This document shows, piece by piece, positions 1-8,634 of a stretch of DNA of 64,000 nt. The notes beneath the pieces are model-generated. The model was not told the origin of the DNA and did no database searches. It saw only the letters and a list, made by a program, of their open reading frames with translations. The position numbers and the translations under genes were made by a program. This stretch comes from Nitrobacter sp. NHB1 (GTDB taxonomy: Bacteria; Pseudomonadota; Alphaproteobacteria; Rhizobiales; Xanthobacteraceae), in contig NZ_JBAMDA010000001.1 in assembly GCF_036964665.1 (NCBI RefSeq), positions 1,674,001 through 1,738,000 on the forward strand, given 5' to 3'. Each line of letters begins with the position of its first letter. The first letter of the stretch is position 1.

Positions 1-70
1 ACTCTCCGCCGCTGACGCTGTTGCAAGGTGCTTGTTGCAACCGGTCGCATCACTTAGAAACACCGGTAAT

Positions 71-99
71 TATGGGTCCCCGCCTTCGCGGGGACGACG
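71..99. repeat. Short palindromic repeat in the proC leader
   Basis: A 29-base element with a GC-rich palindromic core (CCCCGC..GCGGGG). It matches, with two differences plus one in the loop, the two inverted copies found at 30759-30787 and 30855-30883. It ends about 12 bases before the proC ATG, so in an mRNA its hairpin would stand just before the ribosome binding region. Elements of this kind are dispersed in genomes of the Bradyrhizobium group; that last point is from memory, not computed. Confidence 0.7.
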
Positions 100-111
100 T
101 TGGATTCTTTG

Positions 112-942
112 ATGACGTCACCAACCAACACGCTGGCTGATCTGCAGGGTACCCTCGTTCTCGCCGGTGCGGGGAAGATGGGCGGCGCGTTGCTGACCGG
201 ATGGCTCGCGCGGGGACTGAACCCGAAACGCGTTGCCGTGATCGAGCCGCACGCCTCCGACGATATCTGCGCGCTCGCCGCGCGCGGCATCCGGCTGAAC
301 CCCGCAGCAAAGGAGGCCGGCACCGTCGCGGCGCTCGTCCTCGCGGTCAAGCCGCAGACATTCGGCGACGCCGGCCCGGCGTTGCGGCCACTAATCGGGC
401 CGTCGACCCTGGTGGTGTCGATCATGGCAGGCACGACGATTGCCGTGCTTGACGCGGTCTGCGGCGGCAACATCGTCCGCGCGATGCCCAATACGCCGGC
501 CGCGATCGGCCGCGGCATCACCGTGGCGGTCGCCGCCAAAGGCGTGAACGAGGAGCAGCGCACCACGGCCGACGCGCTGCTGCGCACCACCGGGGCGGTG
601 GAATGGATCGATGACGAAGCGCTGATGGATGCGGTCACGGCGGTCTCGGGATCGGGACCGGCCTACGTCTTTCTGCTTGCCGAGGAGCTGGCGCGCGCCG
701 GCGTTGCCGCCGGCCTGCCTGCCGATCTCGCCGCCAGGCTGGCCCGCGAGACCGTCGCCGGTTCGGGCGAGCTACTGCACCGGTCCGATCTCGACGCCGC
801 GACGCTGCGCCAGAACGTCACTTCGCCCGGCGGCACCACGGCCGCAGCGCTCAGCGTGCTGATGGGCGAGCCCGGCCTGAGAGAGCTGATGACGCACGCG
901 GTTGCCGCCGCGACCAAGCGATCGAAGGAACTGGCGAAGTAA
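112..942 (+). CDS. proC: Pyrroline-5-carboxylate reductase (ProC)
   Basis: NAD(P)H-dependent reduction of 1-pyrroline-5-carboxylate to proline, the last step of proline synthesis in the cytoplasm. The 276-residue product is close to the usual family length (about 270). A Rossmann motif GAGKMGG lies at residues 19-25, and the C-terminal P5CR signature is seen as AVSGSGPAYVFLLAEEL followed by VTSPGGTT. An in-frame TTG at 100 is possible, but the ATG at 112 fits the family better; upstream of it lies a palindromic repeat. The rocD gene 5 kb away makes glutamate semialdehyde, which cyclises to the ProC substrate, so the two could act in one pathway, although they are not in one operon. Confidence 0.96.
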   Translation: MTSPTNTLADLQGTLVLAGAGKMGGALLTGWLARGLNPKRVAVIEPHASDDICALAARGIRLNPAAKEAGTVAALVLAVKPQTFGDAGPALRPLIGPSTLVVSIMAGTTIAVLDAVCGGNIVRAMPNTPAAIGRGITVAVAAKGVNEEQRTTADALLRTTGAVEWIDDEALMDAVTAVSGSGPAYVFLLAEELARAGVAAGLPADLAARLARETVAGSGELLHRSDLDAATLRQNVTSPGGTTAAALSVLMGEPGLRELMTHAVAAATKRSKELAK

Positions 943-955
943 TCTCAGCCATGCT

Positions 956-2056
956 CTATGCGGATCGCTCGAGATCCACCTTCAGCGCCATCAGGAAGCG
1001 TGTGGCCTCGCCCCCTGTCACCACGCGATGATCGAACGAGAGTGACAACGGCAATACGCGGCGCACCGCCGGCTGGCCGTGATGCGCCACCACGCGCTGG
1101 ACGATGCGTCCGGCGCCGACAATGGCCACCTGCGGCGGCACCACGACGAGGTTCGCGAAGCGGCCGCCGATCATGCCGAAGTTCGACAACGTGATGGTGG
1201 CGCCGCGCAATTCCTCCGGCGGTATCCGTCGCGCGGCCGCATCGGTGCGCAGCCGATCGAGCCCGGCGCGCAAGTCAGGCGCATCGCGCGCGGCGACGTT
1301 GCGCACGATCGGCACGATCAGGCCACCTTCGGTGTCGACCGCGATTCCGATATCGACGCGCGCGATCTGACGGCGCTCGCCCGCGCGGGAATCGTACCAT
1401 ACATTGAGCGCCGGTTCGGCTTTGCACGCCGCTGCGATGGCCCGCATCAGGCGAACGGTGGCGTCCTCGTCCTTGCGCCACTCTTCGATGTCGGCGTCGT
1501 CCGTGACGGTGGCGGGAACGACCTCGGCATGTGCCGCGGTCATGCGCTGCGCCATCGCGCGCCGCATTCCGCGCAGCGCCTGCGCCGGTCCGGCCTCGGC
1601 GAGGCTGCGAGCGGCGCGTTCGACATCCGCACGCGTGATGGTGCTATCGGGGCCAGTCGGCTGCACCGTGCTGAGATCGACATCGAGTTTTTGAGCGAGC
1701 GCACGGACCGCCGGCGCGGCCTGTGCCGTGCCTCGCCGCGCCGGTGCGAGCTTTGGAGCCTTCGCGTCGCGTTCCTCGCCGCTCTCAAGCTGGCCGACCA
1801 CCGTGCCGGTGTCCTGCTCGACGTCGGCGGCGAATTCCACCAGCGGCGCGCCGACCTTCACCAGGTCGCCCTTCTCCGCGCAAAGCCGCGCGATGCGCCC
1901 ACTCCACGGCGACGGCACTTCGACCACCGCCTTGTCGGTCTCGACCGACAGCAGCGGCTGGTCGGTCACAATATGATCGCCCTCATTGACGTGCCAGGCG
2001 ACGACTTCGGCCTCCTCGAGGCCCTCGCCCAGATCGGGCAATGTGAACTGCTGCAT
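956..2056 (-). CDS. 2-oxo acid dehydrogenase E2 (dihydrolipoamide acyltransferase)
   Basis: Core acyltransferase of a pyruvate or branched-chain 2-oxo acid dehydrogenase complex. The 366-residue product has one N-terminal lipoyl domain with the lipoylated Lys42 (VETDKAVVEV), a peripheral-subunit-binding domain at about 115-150, and a catalytic domain from about 160. The catalytic histidine is present (about His343), but the usual HRxxDG motif reads HRVVTGG. The ATG at 2056 is chosen because the residues before it do not fit a lipoyl domain and it follows the E1 beta stop by 20 bases. Third gene of a minus-strand operon; no E3 gene is nearby, so E3 must come from elsewhere. Substrate (pyruvate or branched-chain keto acid) cannot be decided from sequence. 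Confidence 0.9.
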   Translation of the reverse strand: MQQFTLPDLGEGLEEAEVVAWHVNEGDHIVTDQPLLSVETDKAVVEVPSPWSGRIARLCAEKGDLVKVGAPLVEFAADVEQDTGTVVGQLESGEERDAKAPKLAPARRGTAQAAPAVRALAQKLDVDLSTVQPTGPDSTITRADVERAARSLAEAGPAQALRGMRRAMAQRMTAAHAEVVPATVTDDADIEEWRKDEDATVRLMRAIAAACKAEPALNVWYDSRAGERRQIARVDIGIAVDTEGGLIVPIVRNVAARDAPDLRAGLDRLRTDAAARRIPPEELRGATITLSNFGMIGGRFANLVVVPPQVAIVGAGRIVQRVVAHHGQPAVRRVLPLSLSFDHRVVTGGEATRFLMALKVDLERSA

Positions 2057-2076
2057 TCGCCGTCGCTCCGCTCGCG

Positions 2077-3057
2077 TCAATTGAACCGGCACGCCGCCCG
2101 CCCGGCGGCGACGATGCGGTCGACCGACGGGATGTAATGCTGCTCGAGCCGCAGGAGCGGCATCACCGTATCGTAGCCGGTGACGCGCGCGATCGGCGCC
2201 AGTAGCGACGTCAACCCGCGCTCGGCGATCAGCGCGGCGATCTCGCCGCCGAAGCCGCCGGTGCGCGCGGCCTCATGCACGATCACGCAGCGTCCGGTGT
2301 GCGCCACCGAAGCGAGCACGGTATTTTCGTCGAATGGTTTCAGCGTCGCGAGGTCGATCACCTCGGCGCTGATGCCCTCGGTGTCCAGCGCATCGGCCGC
2401 CGCCAACGTCTCGCGCACCATCGCGCCCCAGCTTATCAGGGTGACATCGCGGCCCTCCCGCAGCACGAACGCGGCATCCAGAGGGAGTGCCACACCGTCG
2501 TCATCGACCTCGCCCTTGGCCGCGCGATAGATGCGGGTCGGCTCCAGGAAAACCACGGGGTCGGGATCGCGGATCGCGGCCAGCAGCAACCCGTAAGCAT
2601 GTTCGGGCGACGACGGAATCACCACGCGCAGGCCGGGAATATGCGCGAGCATCGCTTCGGTGCTTTCGGAATGATGCTCGGGAGCGCGGATGCCGCCGCC
2701 ATGCGGCACGCGCAAGACCATCGGGCAACTGAGCCGTCCCTGAGTGCGGTTACGCAACCGCGAGGCGTGGTTCACCAGTTGATCGATGCAGGGATAGACA
2801 AAGCCCATGAACTGGATTTCGCCGACCGGCCTGAGACCCTGGCTCGCCATGCCGACACACAGCCCGCTGATCAGCAGTTCGGCCAGTGGTGTGTCCAGCA
2901 CACGCTCGGGCCCGAAGCGTTGCTGCAAACCAACGGTGGCGCGGAACACGCCGCCGTTGACGCCGACGTCCTCGCCGAGCACCACCACCCCGGCATCGTC
3001 GGTCATCGCGCGCGCCAGCGCCATGTTGAGGGCTTCGAGCAGCGTCACTTGCGACAT
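2077..3057 (-). CDS. 2-oxo acid dehydrogenase E1 component, beta subunit
   Basis: Beta subunit of the thiamine-diphosphate-dependent E1 decarboxylase, pairing with the upstream alpha subunit. The 326-residue product starts MSQVTLLEALNMALARAM and has the family blocks GEDVGVNGGVF, ETPLAE-like DTPLAELLISG, and the Pyr-domain stretch RAPEHHSES. The ATG at 3057 shares its A with the E1 alpha TGA stop (TGATG), a sign of translational coupling; a longer reading frame begins at 3198 but would overlap E1 alpha by 140 bases and its extra residues look like out-of-frame sequence. Family members include PdhB and BkdA2; I cannot tell them apart here. Confidence 0.92.
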   Translation of the reverse strand: MSQVTLLEALNMALARAMTDDAGVVVLGEDVGVNGGVFRATVGLQQRFGPERVLDTPLAELLISGLCVGMASQGLRPVGEIQFMGFVYPCIDQLVNHASRLRNRTQGRLSCPMVLRVPHGGGIRAPEHHSESTEAMLAHIPGLRVVIPSSPEHAYGLLLAAIRDPDPVVFLEPTRIYRAAKGEVDDDGVALPLDAAFVLREGRDVTLISWGAMVRETLAAADALDTEGISAEVIDLATLKPFDENTVLASVAHTGRCVIVHEAARTGGFGGEIAALIAERGLTSLLAPIARVTGYDTVMPLLRLEQHYIPSVDRIVAAGRAACRFN

Positions 3058-4148
3058 CAGCGGTTCTCCTCGACGTCGCGGCGCTGCGCGGCATAGACCG
3101 GCGGCAGCGTGGCGTAGAGATGATCGAACATGGTCTCGGGCGCGCGCGGCCCGGTCACCAGATAACGCTCGACCGCCGCCGCGATCCGCGTTTGGCATTC
3201 GGCGACGAGTTGCTCCTCTTTCGTCTTGTCCCAGGCGTTGCAGCCGGCGAGATAAGCGCGCAACCGCCCGATCGGCTCATTCTTCCAGCGCGCCTGCACC
3301 TCCTCGGGCGGACGATAGCGTGCGGCGTCGTCGGCCGTGGTGTGATCGCCGAGCCGATAGGTCACCGCCTCGATCAAACGTGGACCGCGGCCGTCGCGCG
3401 CCGCCGCGATGGCCTCAGTCGTGGCAGCGTGCATCGCGACCACGTCGTTGCCGTCCACCTGCTCGCCGATGAAGCCGGCAGCGATTGCCTTTTGCGCCAA
3501 CGTCTCGGAGGCCGTCTGCAAGCGCAACGGCACGGAAATGGCCCACTGGTTGTTGGTGACGACGAACACCACCGGCAGCTTGTGCACGCCGGCGAAATTC
3601 ATCGCTTCGTACACGTCGCCCTTCGAGGTCGCGCCGTCGCCGAACAGGCACACCGCGACGCGCGGTTCGCGGCGCAGCTTGAACGCATAGGCAACGCCAG
3701 CGGCATGGGGGGCCTGCGAGCCGACCGGGATGCAGGCCGGAAAATCGTGGACCGGTCCGGAGAAATGGTTGCCGCGCTCGTCGCCGCCCCAGAACAGCAG
3801 GATTTCCTCGAGCTTGACCCCGCGCCAGATCAGCGCCGCGTTGTCACGATAAGACGGCAGCAGCACGTCCTCGCCGCGCATTGCGCTGGCGACACCGACC
3901 GCGACCGCTTCCTGGCCGAGCGACACCGCGTATGTCCCGAGCCGCCCGGTGCGCTGCAACGCGACCGCCTTCAGGTCGAAGGCGCGCACCAGCACCATGG
4001 CGCGATAGAGCGAAACCAGCAGATCGATGTCGGAAGCAAAGGCGGGGGGCGGCCGGGTGATCGCGCCATCCGGCGCGAGGTAATTGCGGTATCGAACATC
4101 GAAGCGCGCAATTACCGGAAGCTGATTGTCCGGCCAGTTCTTGGTCAT
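3057..4148 (-). CDS. 2-oxo acid dehydrogenase E1 component, alpha subunit
   Basis: First gene of the E1 alpha-E1 beta-E2 operon; binds thiamine diphosphate and decarboxylates the 2-oxo acid, passing the acyl group to the lipoyl arm of E2. The 363-residue product carries the ThDP motif as GDGATSKGD (170-178) ending in NN at 199-200, and the substrate-side block SYRDNAALIWRG. The N-terminal 40 residues (RFDVRYRNYLAPDG) resemble branched-chain-type or Gram-positive-type E1 alpha more than the short alphaproteobacterial PdhA, which is inference from memory. Upstream, the divergent semialdehyde dehydrogenase starts about 200 bases away. Confidence 0.92.
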   Translation of the reverse strand: MTKNWPDNQLPVIARFDVRYRNYLAPDGAITRPPPAFASDIDLLVSLYRAMVLVRAFDLKAVALQRTGRLGTYAVSLGQEAVAVGVASAMRGEDVLLPSYRDNAALIWRGVKLEEILLFWGGDERGNHFSGPVHDFPACIPVGSQAPHAAGVAYAFKLRREPRVAVCLFGDGATSKGDVYEAMNFAGVHKLPVVFVVTNNQWAISVPLRLQTASETLAQKAIAAGFIGEQVDGNDVVAMHAATTEAIAAARDGRGPRLIEAVTYRLGDHTTADDAARYRPPEEVQARWKNEPIGRLRAYLAGCNAWDKTKEEQLVAECQTRIAAAVERYLVTGPRAPETMFDHLYATLPPVYAAQRRDVEENR

Positions 4149-4354
4149 CCGGTTGTCTCCCGAGACCGTGGACGCTCCCTACTCAACCAAATAGTGTGCC
4201 TTTTGGTTCATCGCCACGGCACAGTTTCGTGAAAGCGCGCCGTGTCGCCGCAGCATGTCGCCGGAACGATCGAGCGGCTTGAAGAATTGCTTTTAAATAC
4301 CGCAACATGCGCGGTTTGCCACCGGTTGATCGACGACAAAGAAGAAAGTCCGCC

Positions 4355-5866
4355 GTGCTCGCCAGCGAGGTTACATCCCTGCTCGATTGTCTTGGTGTCG
4401 CACTCGACCGTCGGCGCGGCGCGCGTGCCGTGCGCTCGCCCCTGACCGGCGAGATCATCGCTCATGTCGAGGACGCAAGTCCGCAGCGCGCGGCCGAGAC
4501 CATTGCGCTGGCCGAAGCAGCGTTCCGGCATTGGCGTCAGATCCCAGCACCGCAGCGTGGCGAGTTGGTTCGCCTGCTTGGCCATGAACTGCGCGCCGCC
4601 AAGGACGCACTGGGCCGCCTGGTAACCATTGAAGCCGGCAAGATCGTCTCGGAAGGCTGCGGCGAGGTGCAGGAAATGATCGACATCTGCGATTTCGCGG
4701 TCGGCCTGTCGCGCCAGCTTTACGGCCTTACCATCGCCAGCGAACGGCCCAATCACCGCATGATGGAGCAATGGCATCCGCTCGGCCCGGTCGGCGTCAT
4801 CACCTCGTTCAATTTCCCTGTCGCGGTGTGGTCGTGGAACGCGGCGCTGGCGCTGGTCTGCGGCAATCCGGTGATCTGGAAGCCGTCGGAGAAAACCCCG
4901 CTGACGGCGCTGGCGGTGCAGGCGCTGTTCGAACGCGCCGCCGCCAAGGCCGGCAACATCCCGGACGGCCTATCCACGGTGCTGATCGGCGGGCGCGATG
5001 TCGGCGAAGGCCTGGTCAGCGATCCACGCCTGCCGCTGGTCTCCGCGACCGGATCGACAGCGATGGGCCGCGAGGTCGGGACGCAGCTTGCGCGGCGGTT
5101 CGCGCGCAGCATTCTCGAACTCGGCGGCAACAACGCCTCGGTCGTCTGCCCCTCGGCAAACCTCGACCTGGCGCTGCGCGCCGTCGCCTTCGCCGCCATC
5201 GGAACCGCCGGCCAGCGCTGCACCACGCTGCGCCGGCTGTTCGTCCATGACAGCATCCACAATGAGTTCGTGGCGAAGCTGAAACAGGTCTACGCCTCGG
5301 TTCGGATCGGCGATCCGCTTATGAGCGACGAGGTGCTGGTCGGTCCGCTGATCGACGAAGCCGCATTCCGGAATATGCAGCGCGCGCTTGAGCAGGCACG
5401 GGCGCACGGCGCGCGGGTCCACGGCGGCGAGCGTGTCGAGGAGAAACGATTTCCGGATGCGTATTACGTTCGGCCGGCGCTGGTAGAGATGGCGGCACAG
5501 ACCGGGCCGATGCTGCGCGAGACCTTCGCGCCGATTCTATATGTCATGACATACACCGACCTCGACGCGGCGATCGAGCAGCACAACGCGGTCGCTCACG
5601 GCCTGTCGTCCTCGATCTTCTCGACCGACATGCGCGAGACGGAGAAGTTCCTTGCGGCTGCGGGCTCCGACTGCGGCATCGCCAATGTCAATATCGGCCC
5701 TTCCGGCGCCGAGATCGGCGGTGCATTCGGCGGCGAAAAAGAAACCGGCGGCGGCCGCGAGGCCGGTTCCGACGCCTGGAAAGCGTATATGCGGCGTCTC
5801 ACCAGCACCGTGAACTACGGCGACCATCTCCCGCTCGCCCAGGGCGTTCGTTTCGACATCGATTGA
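4355..5866 (+). CDS. amaB: ALDH7-family semialdehyde dehydrogenase (AmaB-like, aminoadipate semialdehyde)
   Basis: NAD(P)-dependent aldehyde dehydrogenase. Glu255 (LELGGNN) and the catalytic Cys289 (GTAGQRCTTLRRLF) are present, and the surrounding sequence is typical of ALDH7/AmaB, which oxidises L-2-aminoadipate 6-semialdehyde (piperideine-6-carboxylate) in lysine degradation. Length 503 residues from a GTG at 4355 fits the family; an ATG at 4307 would add 16 arginine-rich residues that do not look native, and the GTG start gives MLASEVTSLLDCLGV as in homologues. Convergent with the ornithine aminotransferase gene, 20 bases between stops. A role on glutamate semialdehyde made by that enzyme is an alternative. 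Confidence 0.85.
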   Translation: MLASEVTSLLDCLGVALDRRRGARAVRSPLTGEIIAHVEDASPQRAAETIALAEAAFRHWRQIPAPQRGELVRLLGHELRAAKDALGRLVTIEAGKIVSEGCGEVQEMIDICDFAVGLSRQLYGLTIASERPNHRMMEQWHPLGPVGVITSFNFPVAVWSWNAALALVCGNPVIWKPSEKTPLTALAVQALFERAAAKAGNIPDGLSTVLIGGRDVGEGLVSDPRLPLVSATGSTAMGREVGTQLARRFARSILELGGNNASVVCPSANLDLALRAVAFAAIGTAGQRCTTLRRLFVHDSIHNEFVAKLKQVYASVRIGDPLMSDEVLVGPLIDEAAFRNMQRALEQARAHGARVHGGERVEEKRFPDAYYVRPALVEMAAQTGPMLRETFAPILYVMTYTDLDAAIEQHNAVAHGLSSSIFSTDMRETEKFLAAAGSDCGIANVNIGPSGAEIGGAFGGEKETGGGREAGSDAWKAYMRRLTSTVNYGDHLPLAQGVRFDID

Positions 5867-5886
5867 GGCGGCGCTTTGCAACCCAA

Positions 5887-7104
5887 TCAATGATGAGCTT
5901 CCGCGCGGGCGAATTCGTCCAACACTTTGGCAACATGGTCCACCGCCCAATCGATCTCTGATTCCTCGATAATCAGCGGTGGCGCGAAGCGGACGGTGTT
6001 GCGGTGAGTGTCCTTGGTCAGCACGCCGGCCTGCAACAGCCGCGTCGCCACCGTAGCGGCGTTGGCGCAATCGCGATCCAGTTCGACGCCCGCGAACAGC
6101 CCGCGCCCGCGCACCTCTCGGATGATCGGATTCCTGATCGCGCGAAGCCGTGCGAGCAGATGCGTGCCAAGGCGGGCGGATCGCTCGACCAGCTTCTCCT
6201 CGATCAACGTATCAAGCGCGGCCAACCCGACCGCGGCGGCAATCGGATTACCGCCGAAGGTGCTGCCATGGTCGCCGGGCGTGAACACCTGCATCACCTC
6301 GCGGCGCGCCAGAAACAGCGACACCGGCAGAAGTCCGCCGCCCAACGCCTTGCCCAGCGTCACCGCATCCGGCTTTACGCCGTCATGCTGGCAAGCCAGC
6401 AGCCGTCCGGTGCGGCCGAGCCCGGATTGAATCTCGTCGCAGATCAGCAGGACGTTGTGTTCCCGGCAGATGCGCGCGACCTCGGCAAGATAGCCCGGCG
6501 GCGGCACATTGATGCCGCCTTCGCCCTGGATAGGCTCGACCAGAAAAGCTGCGGTATTCGGCGTAATTGCCGCCCGAAGCGCCGCCGCGTCGCCAAACGG
6601 CACCAATCTGAAACCGGGTGGAAACGGCCCGAAGCCGGCGCGATATTGCGGCACAGACGAGAAGCCGACGATGGCGATGGTGCGGCCATGAAAATTGCCG
6701 TCGCACACGATGATCTCGGCACGGTCGGCCGGCACCCCTTTGACCGTATAGGCCCATTTGCGCGCGGCCTTCAGCGCCGTCTCCACCGCCTCCGCGCCGC
6801 TGTTCATCGGCAGCGCAAGATCCATTCCGGTCAGGGTGCAGGCACGGCCGAGAAAGGTCCCGAGACGATCGTTGAAATAGGCACGGGAGATCGTGTCCAG
6901 TTGTCGTGCCTGATCGGTGAGCGCCTGCACCAGCCGCGGATGACAATGCCCGAAGCTCGCCGCCGAATAGGCGCCCATCATATCGATGTAGCGCCGCCCG
7001 CCTTCATCCCACAGGTAGACGCCGTTGCCGCGCACGATGGTGACCGGCATCGGTGCATAGTTGGAGGCACCGAAGCGCATTTCCAGCTGAACAGAGCTGT
7101 CCAT
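5887..7104 (-). CDS. rocD: Ornithine aminotransferase (RocD-like)
   Basis: Class III PLP aminotransferase that moves the delta-amino group of ornithine to 2-oxoglutarate, giving glutamate semialdehyde. The 405-residue protein has the PLP lysine Lys252 in TLGKALGGG, the IICDEIQSGLGRTG block and MGAYSAASFGHCHP near the N-terminus, all typical of ornithine aminotransferases rather than acetylornithine ones. ATG at 7104 has a strong GAGGGAG ribosome site ten bases upstream, so the TTG at 7119 is not needed. With proC at the window start this provides an ornithine-to-proline route. The converging ALDH gene may handle the semialdehyde. Confidence 0.93.
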   Translation of the reverse strand: MDSSVQLEMRFGASNYAPMPVTIVRGNGVYLWDEGGRRYIDMMGAYSAASFGHCHPRLVQALTDQARQLDTISRAYFNDRLGTFLGRACTLTGMDLALPMNSGAEAVETALKAARKWAYTVKGVPADRAEIIVCDGNFHGRTIAIVGFSSVPQYRAGFGPFPPGFRLVPFGDAAALRAAITPNTAAFLVEPIQGEGGINVPPPGYLAEVARICREHNVLLICDEIQSGLGRTGRLLACQHDGVKPDAVTLGKALGGGLLPVSLFLARREVMQVFTPGDHGSTFGGNPIAAAVGLAALDTLIEEKLVERSARLGTHLLARLRAIRNPIIREVRGRGLFAGVELDRDCANAATVATRLLQAGVLTKDTHRNTVRFAPPLIIEESEIDWAVDHVAKVLDEFARAEAHH

Positions 7105-7304
7105 GTCTCGCTCCCTCAACTCGAACTTGTTCCGAGACCGTAAAGCATCCGCCGCTCCTACTAAGGGCGGTTGCAGTCGGGCCTGTTTTCAATGTGGGGC
7201 CGCAAAGCGGGAAAGCTAGGGCTGTCTTGAATCATGCGACAAAACGGCTGCCGGCGTTCGGTTTCAACCGGCGCACAGCGGCGTCTTTTGGCGCGCGAGC
7301 CGGT

Positions 7305-8123
7305 TTATCTCGCGAGCCAGGCCACGGCGTGCTTTTGCGAGTCCACACGTCCCCCGGGATCGGTGCCGATATGGCCGTGTCTCCGGGCAACCAGATGGAG
7401 CGGCACGTTCGCCCGGTCGAAACCATGATGAGCGTTGGGGTAGACGATGATGCGGGCGAGCGCGCTGCGCCCGCGCGCATTGTCGACCATCTGCCGGCAG
7501 GCGGACGGCGAACTGAGATCGTCGTCAGCGCCAACCAGCACCAACGTCGGAACGCGCGCGCTCCAGCCGAGGCGCGACGCTCTCCGGCAGTTCGGGTAGA
7601 GCGCCACGGCCGAGCGGAAATCGTCATGCCAATCGGCCAATGCGATTTGCGGACGAACCGCCCACAATACGGCGCTGGCGCCGTTGTCCCATCCGAGCAG
7701 GCCGATGTGGTCATGCAGAACCCAGGGCTGATCGATCAGCCACTGTTGCGCGGCGCGGATATCCGCGACGCGCTCGCGGCGCGCGAAGACCTTGCGCTGC
7801 TTGGGCTGGCATTGCTGACCGACGTTGCGAGAGCCATAACTGTCCGGAAACAGCACGGCGTTGCCGGTCTTCAACAGCCGCTCGGCCCAGTCGCGATAGC
7901 GCGGCTGGATCTGCCCGCCGTGCTCCAGGCCGCTGCAACCGTGCAAGGCGATGACCGTTGCGAACGGGCCGTCGCCGTCGGGTTTGTACAGCAGGCCATG
8001 CAGCACCCCGCTGGCCTGCGGAATGTCGACTCGCTCGGGCGGCGGCGGTTTGCCGGACGCCGCGAATGTCGTGACCGTCGACGCAAGGATCACGACCGAA
8101 ACAAGTGCTGACAGCAGGCGCAT
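7305..8123 (-). CDS. Secreted dienelactone-hydrolase-family alpha/beta hydrolase, nucleophile replaced by Asp
   Basis: The 272-residue product has a Sec signal peptide (cleavage near residue 22, TFAASG) and an alpha/beta hydrolase fold of the dienelactone hydrolase type: oxyanion block ALHGCSGL, a nucleophile elbow at 143-149, an acid block LVGADDDLSS near 198-205 and a histidine in YPNAHHGFD near 233. The elbow reads GWDNGAS, so Asp146 stands where Ser or Cys is expected. Substrate unknown. Single gene, start ATG at 8123, followed by about 200 bases without a gene before rocD. Confidence 0.82.
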   Translation of the reverse strand: MRLLSALVSVVILASTVTTFAASGKPPPPERVDIPQASGVLHGLLYKPDGDGPFATVIALHGCSGLEHGGQIQPRYRDWAERLLKTGNAVLFPDSYGSRNVGQQCQPKQRKVFARRERVADIRAAQQWLIDQPWVLHDHIGLLGWDNGASAVLWAVRPQIALADWHDDFRSAVALYPNCRRASRLGWSARVPTLVLVGADDDLSSPSACRQMVDNARGRSALARIIVYPNAHHGFDRANVPLHLVARRHGHIGTDPGGRVDSQKHAVAWLAR

Positions 8124-8255
8124 GTATCTTGCCGGATGGTCTGGTATGCTGCAAAAAGGAGACCTGAATTCAGACCTATCATGGGGCCGGAAAGCAATTC
8201 ATCACAAATCGGTGGGTTTAACACAGCCCCCTGCGAACCTATCTGTAGAGATGAT

Positions 8256-8363
8256 AACCTAGAGCGTTTTCGAGCGAAGTGGGTTACCGGTTCGCGTGAA
8301 GAAAACGCGTCAATTCAAAATCATAGAGCCTGGCTTCTGATTCCATCAGAAACGAGGTTCTAG
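8256..8363. repeat. Dispersed repeat (gcgttttc / gaagaaaacgc family)
   Basis: About 100 bases of a dispersed, internally palindromic repeat: gagcgttttcgagcg pairs with gaagaaaacgcgtc, followed by a second hairpin cttctgattccatcagaa. An inverted, partly expanded copy lies at 35208-35345. The rest of the 281-base gap between the hydrolase gene and the DUF2093 gene shows no coding sequence. Confidence 0.75.
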
Positions 8364-8404
8364 TCGATGGCCTGTTTGCGGCCGGAAGATGCGGGAGAGC
8401 AGCG

Positions 8405-8632
8405 GTGCTGAATAAATTTGGCCAGTCCGGCCAGGGCGAAGCGCGTGTGCAGTATCTCGATGGCGATTTCCGGGTGAATTCGCCGGGAACCTATGTCCGT
8501 TGCGCCGTCACCGACGCCCGCATTCCGCTCGACGAGCTGAAATACTGGAGCGTCGACTTGCAGGAGGCTTACGCTCTCCCGAGCGCAGTCTTGCAGCGCC
8601 ATTACCCCGGCGCGCTCAAGGCTTCGTCGTAA
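8405..8632 (+). CDS. DUF2093 family small protein
   Basis: A 75-residue protein matching the alphaproteobacterial DUF2093 family in length and in the blocks ARVQYLDGDFRV, SPGTYVRCAVTD and IPLDELKYWSVDLQEAY. Function unknown. It starts at GTG 8405 with GGGAG about eight bases upstream. It is convergent with lpxK, with two bases between the stop codons; homologues commonly sit beside the lpxK cluster (recalled), so a link with the envelope is possible but not shown. Confidence 0.85.
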   Translation: MLNKFGQSGQGEARVQYLDGDFRVNSPGTYVRCAVTDARIPLDELKYWSVDLQEAYALPSAVLQRHYPGALKASS

Positions 8633-8634
8633 CA

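Noticed and set aside
1-70. Possible 3' end of an upstream gene before proC
   Set aside because: One frame is open through the region, but its residues match nothing I know and it runs into the repeat.
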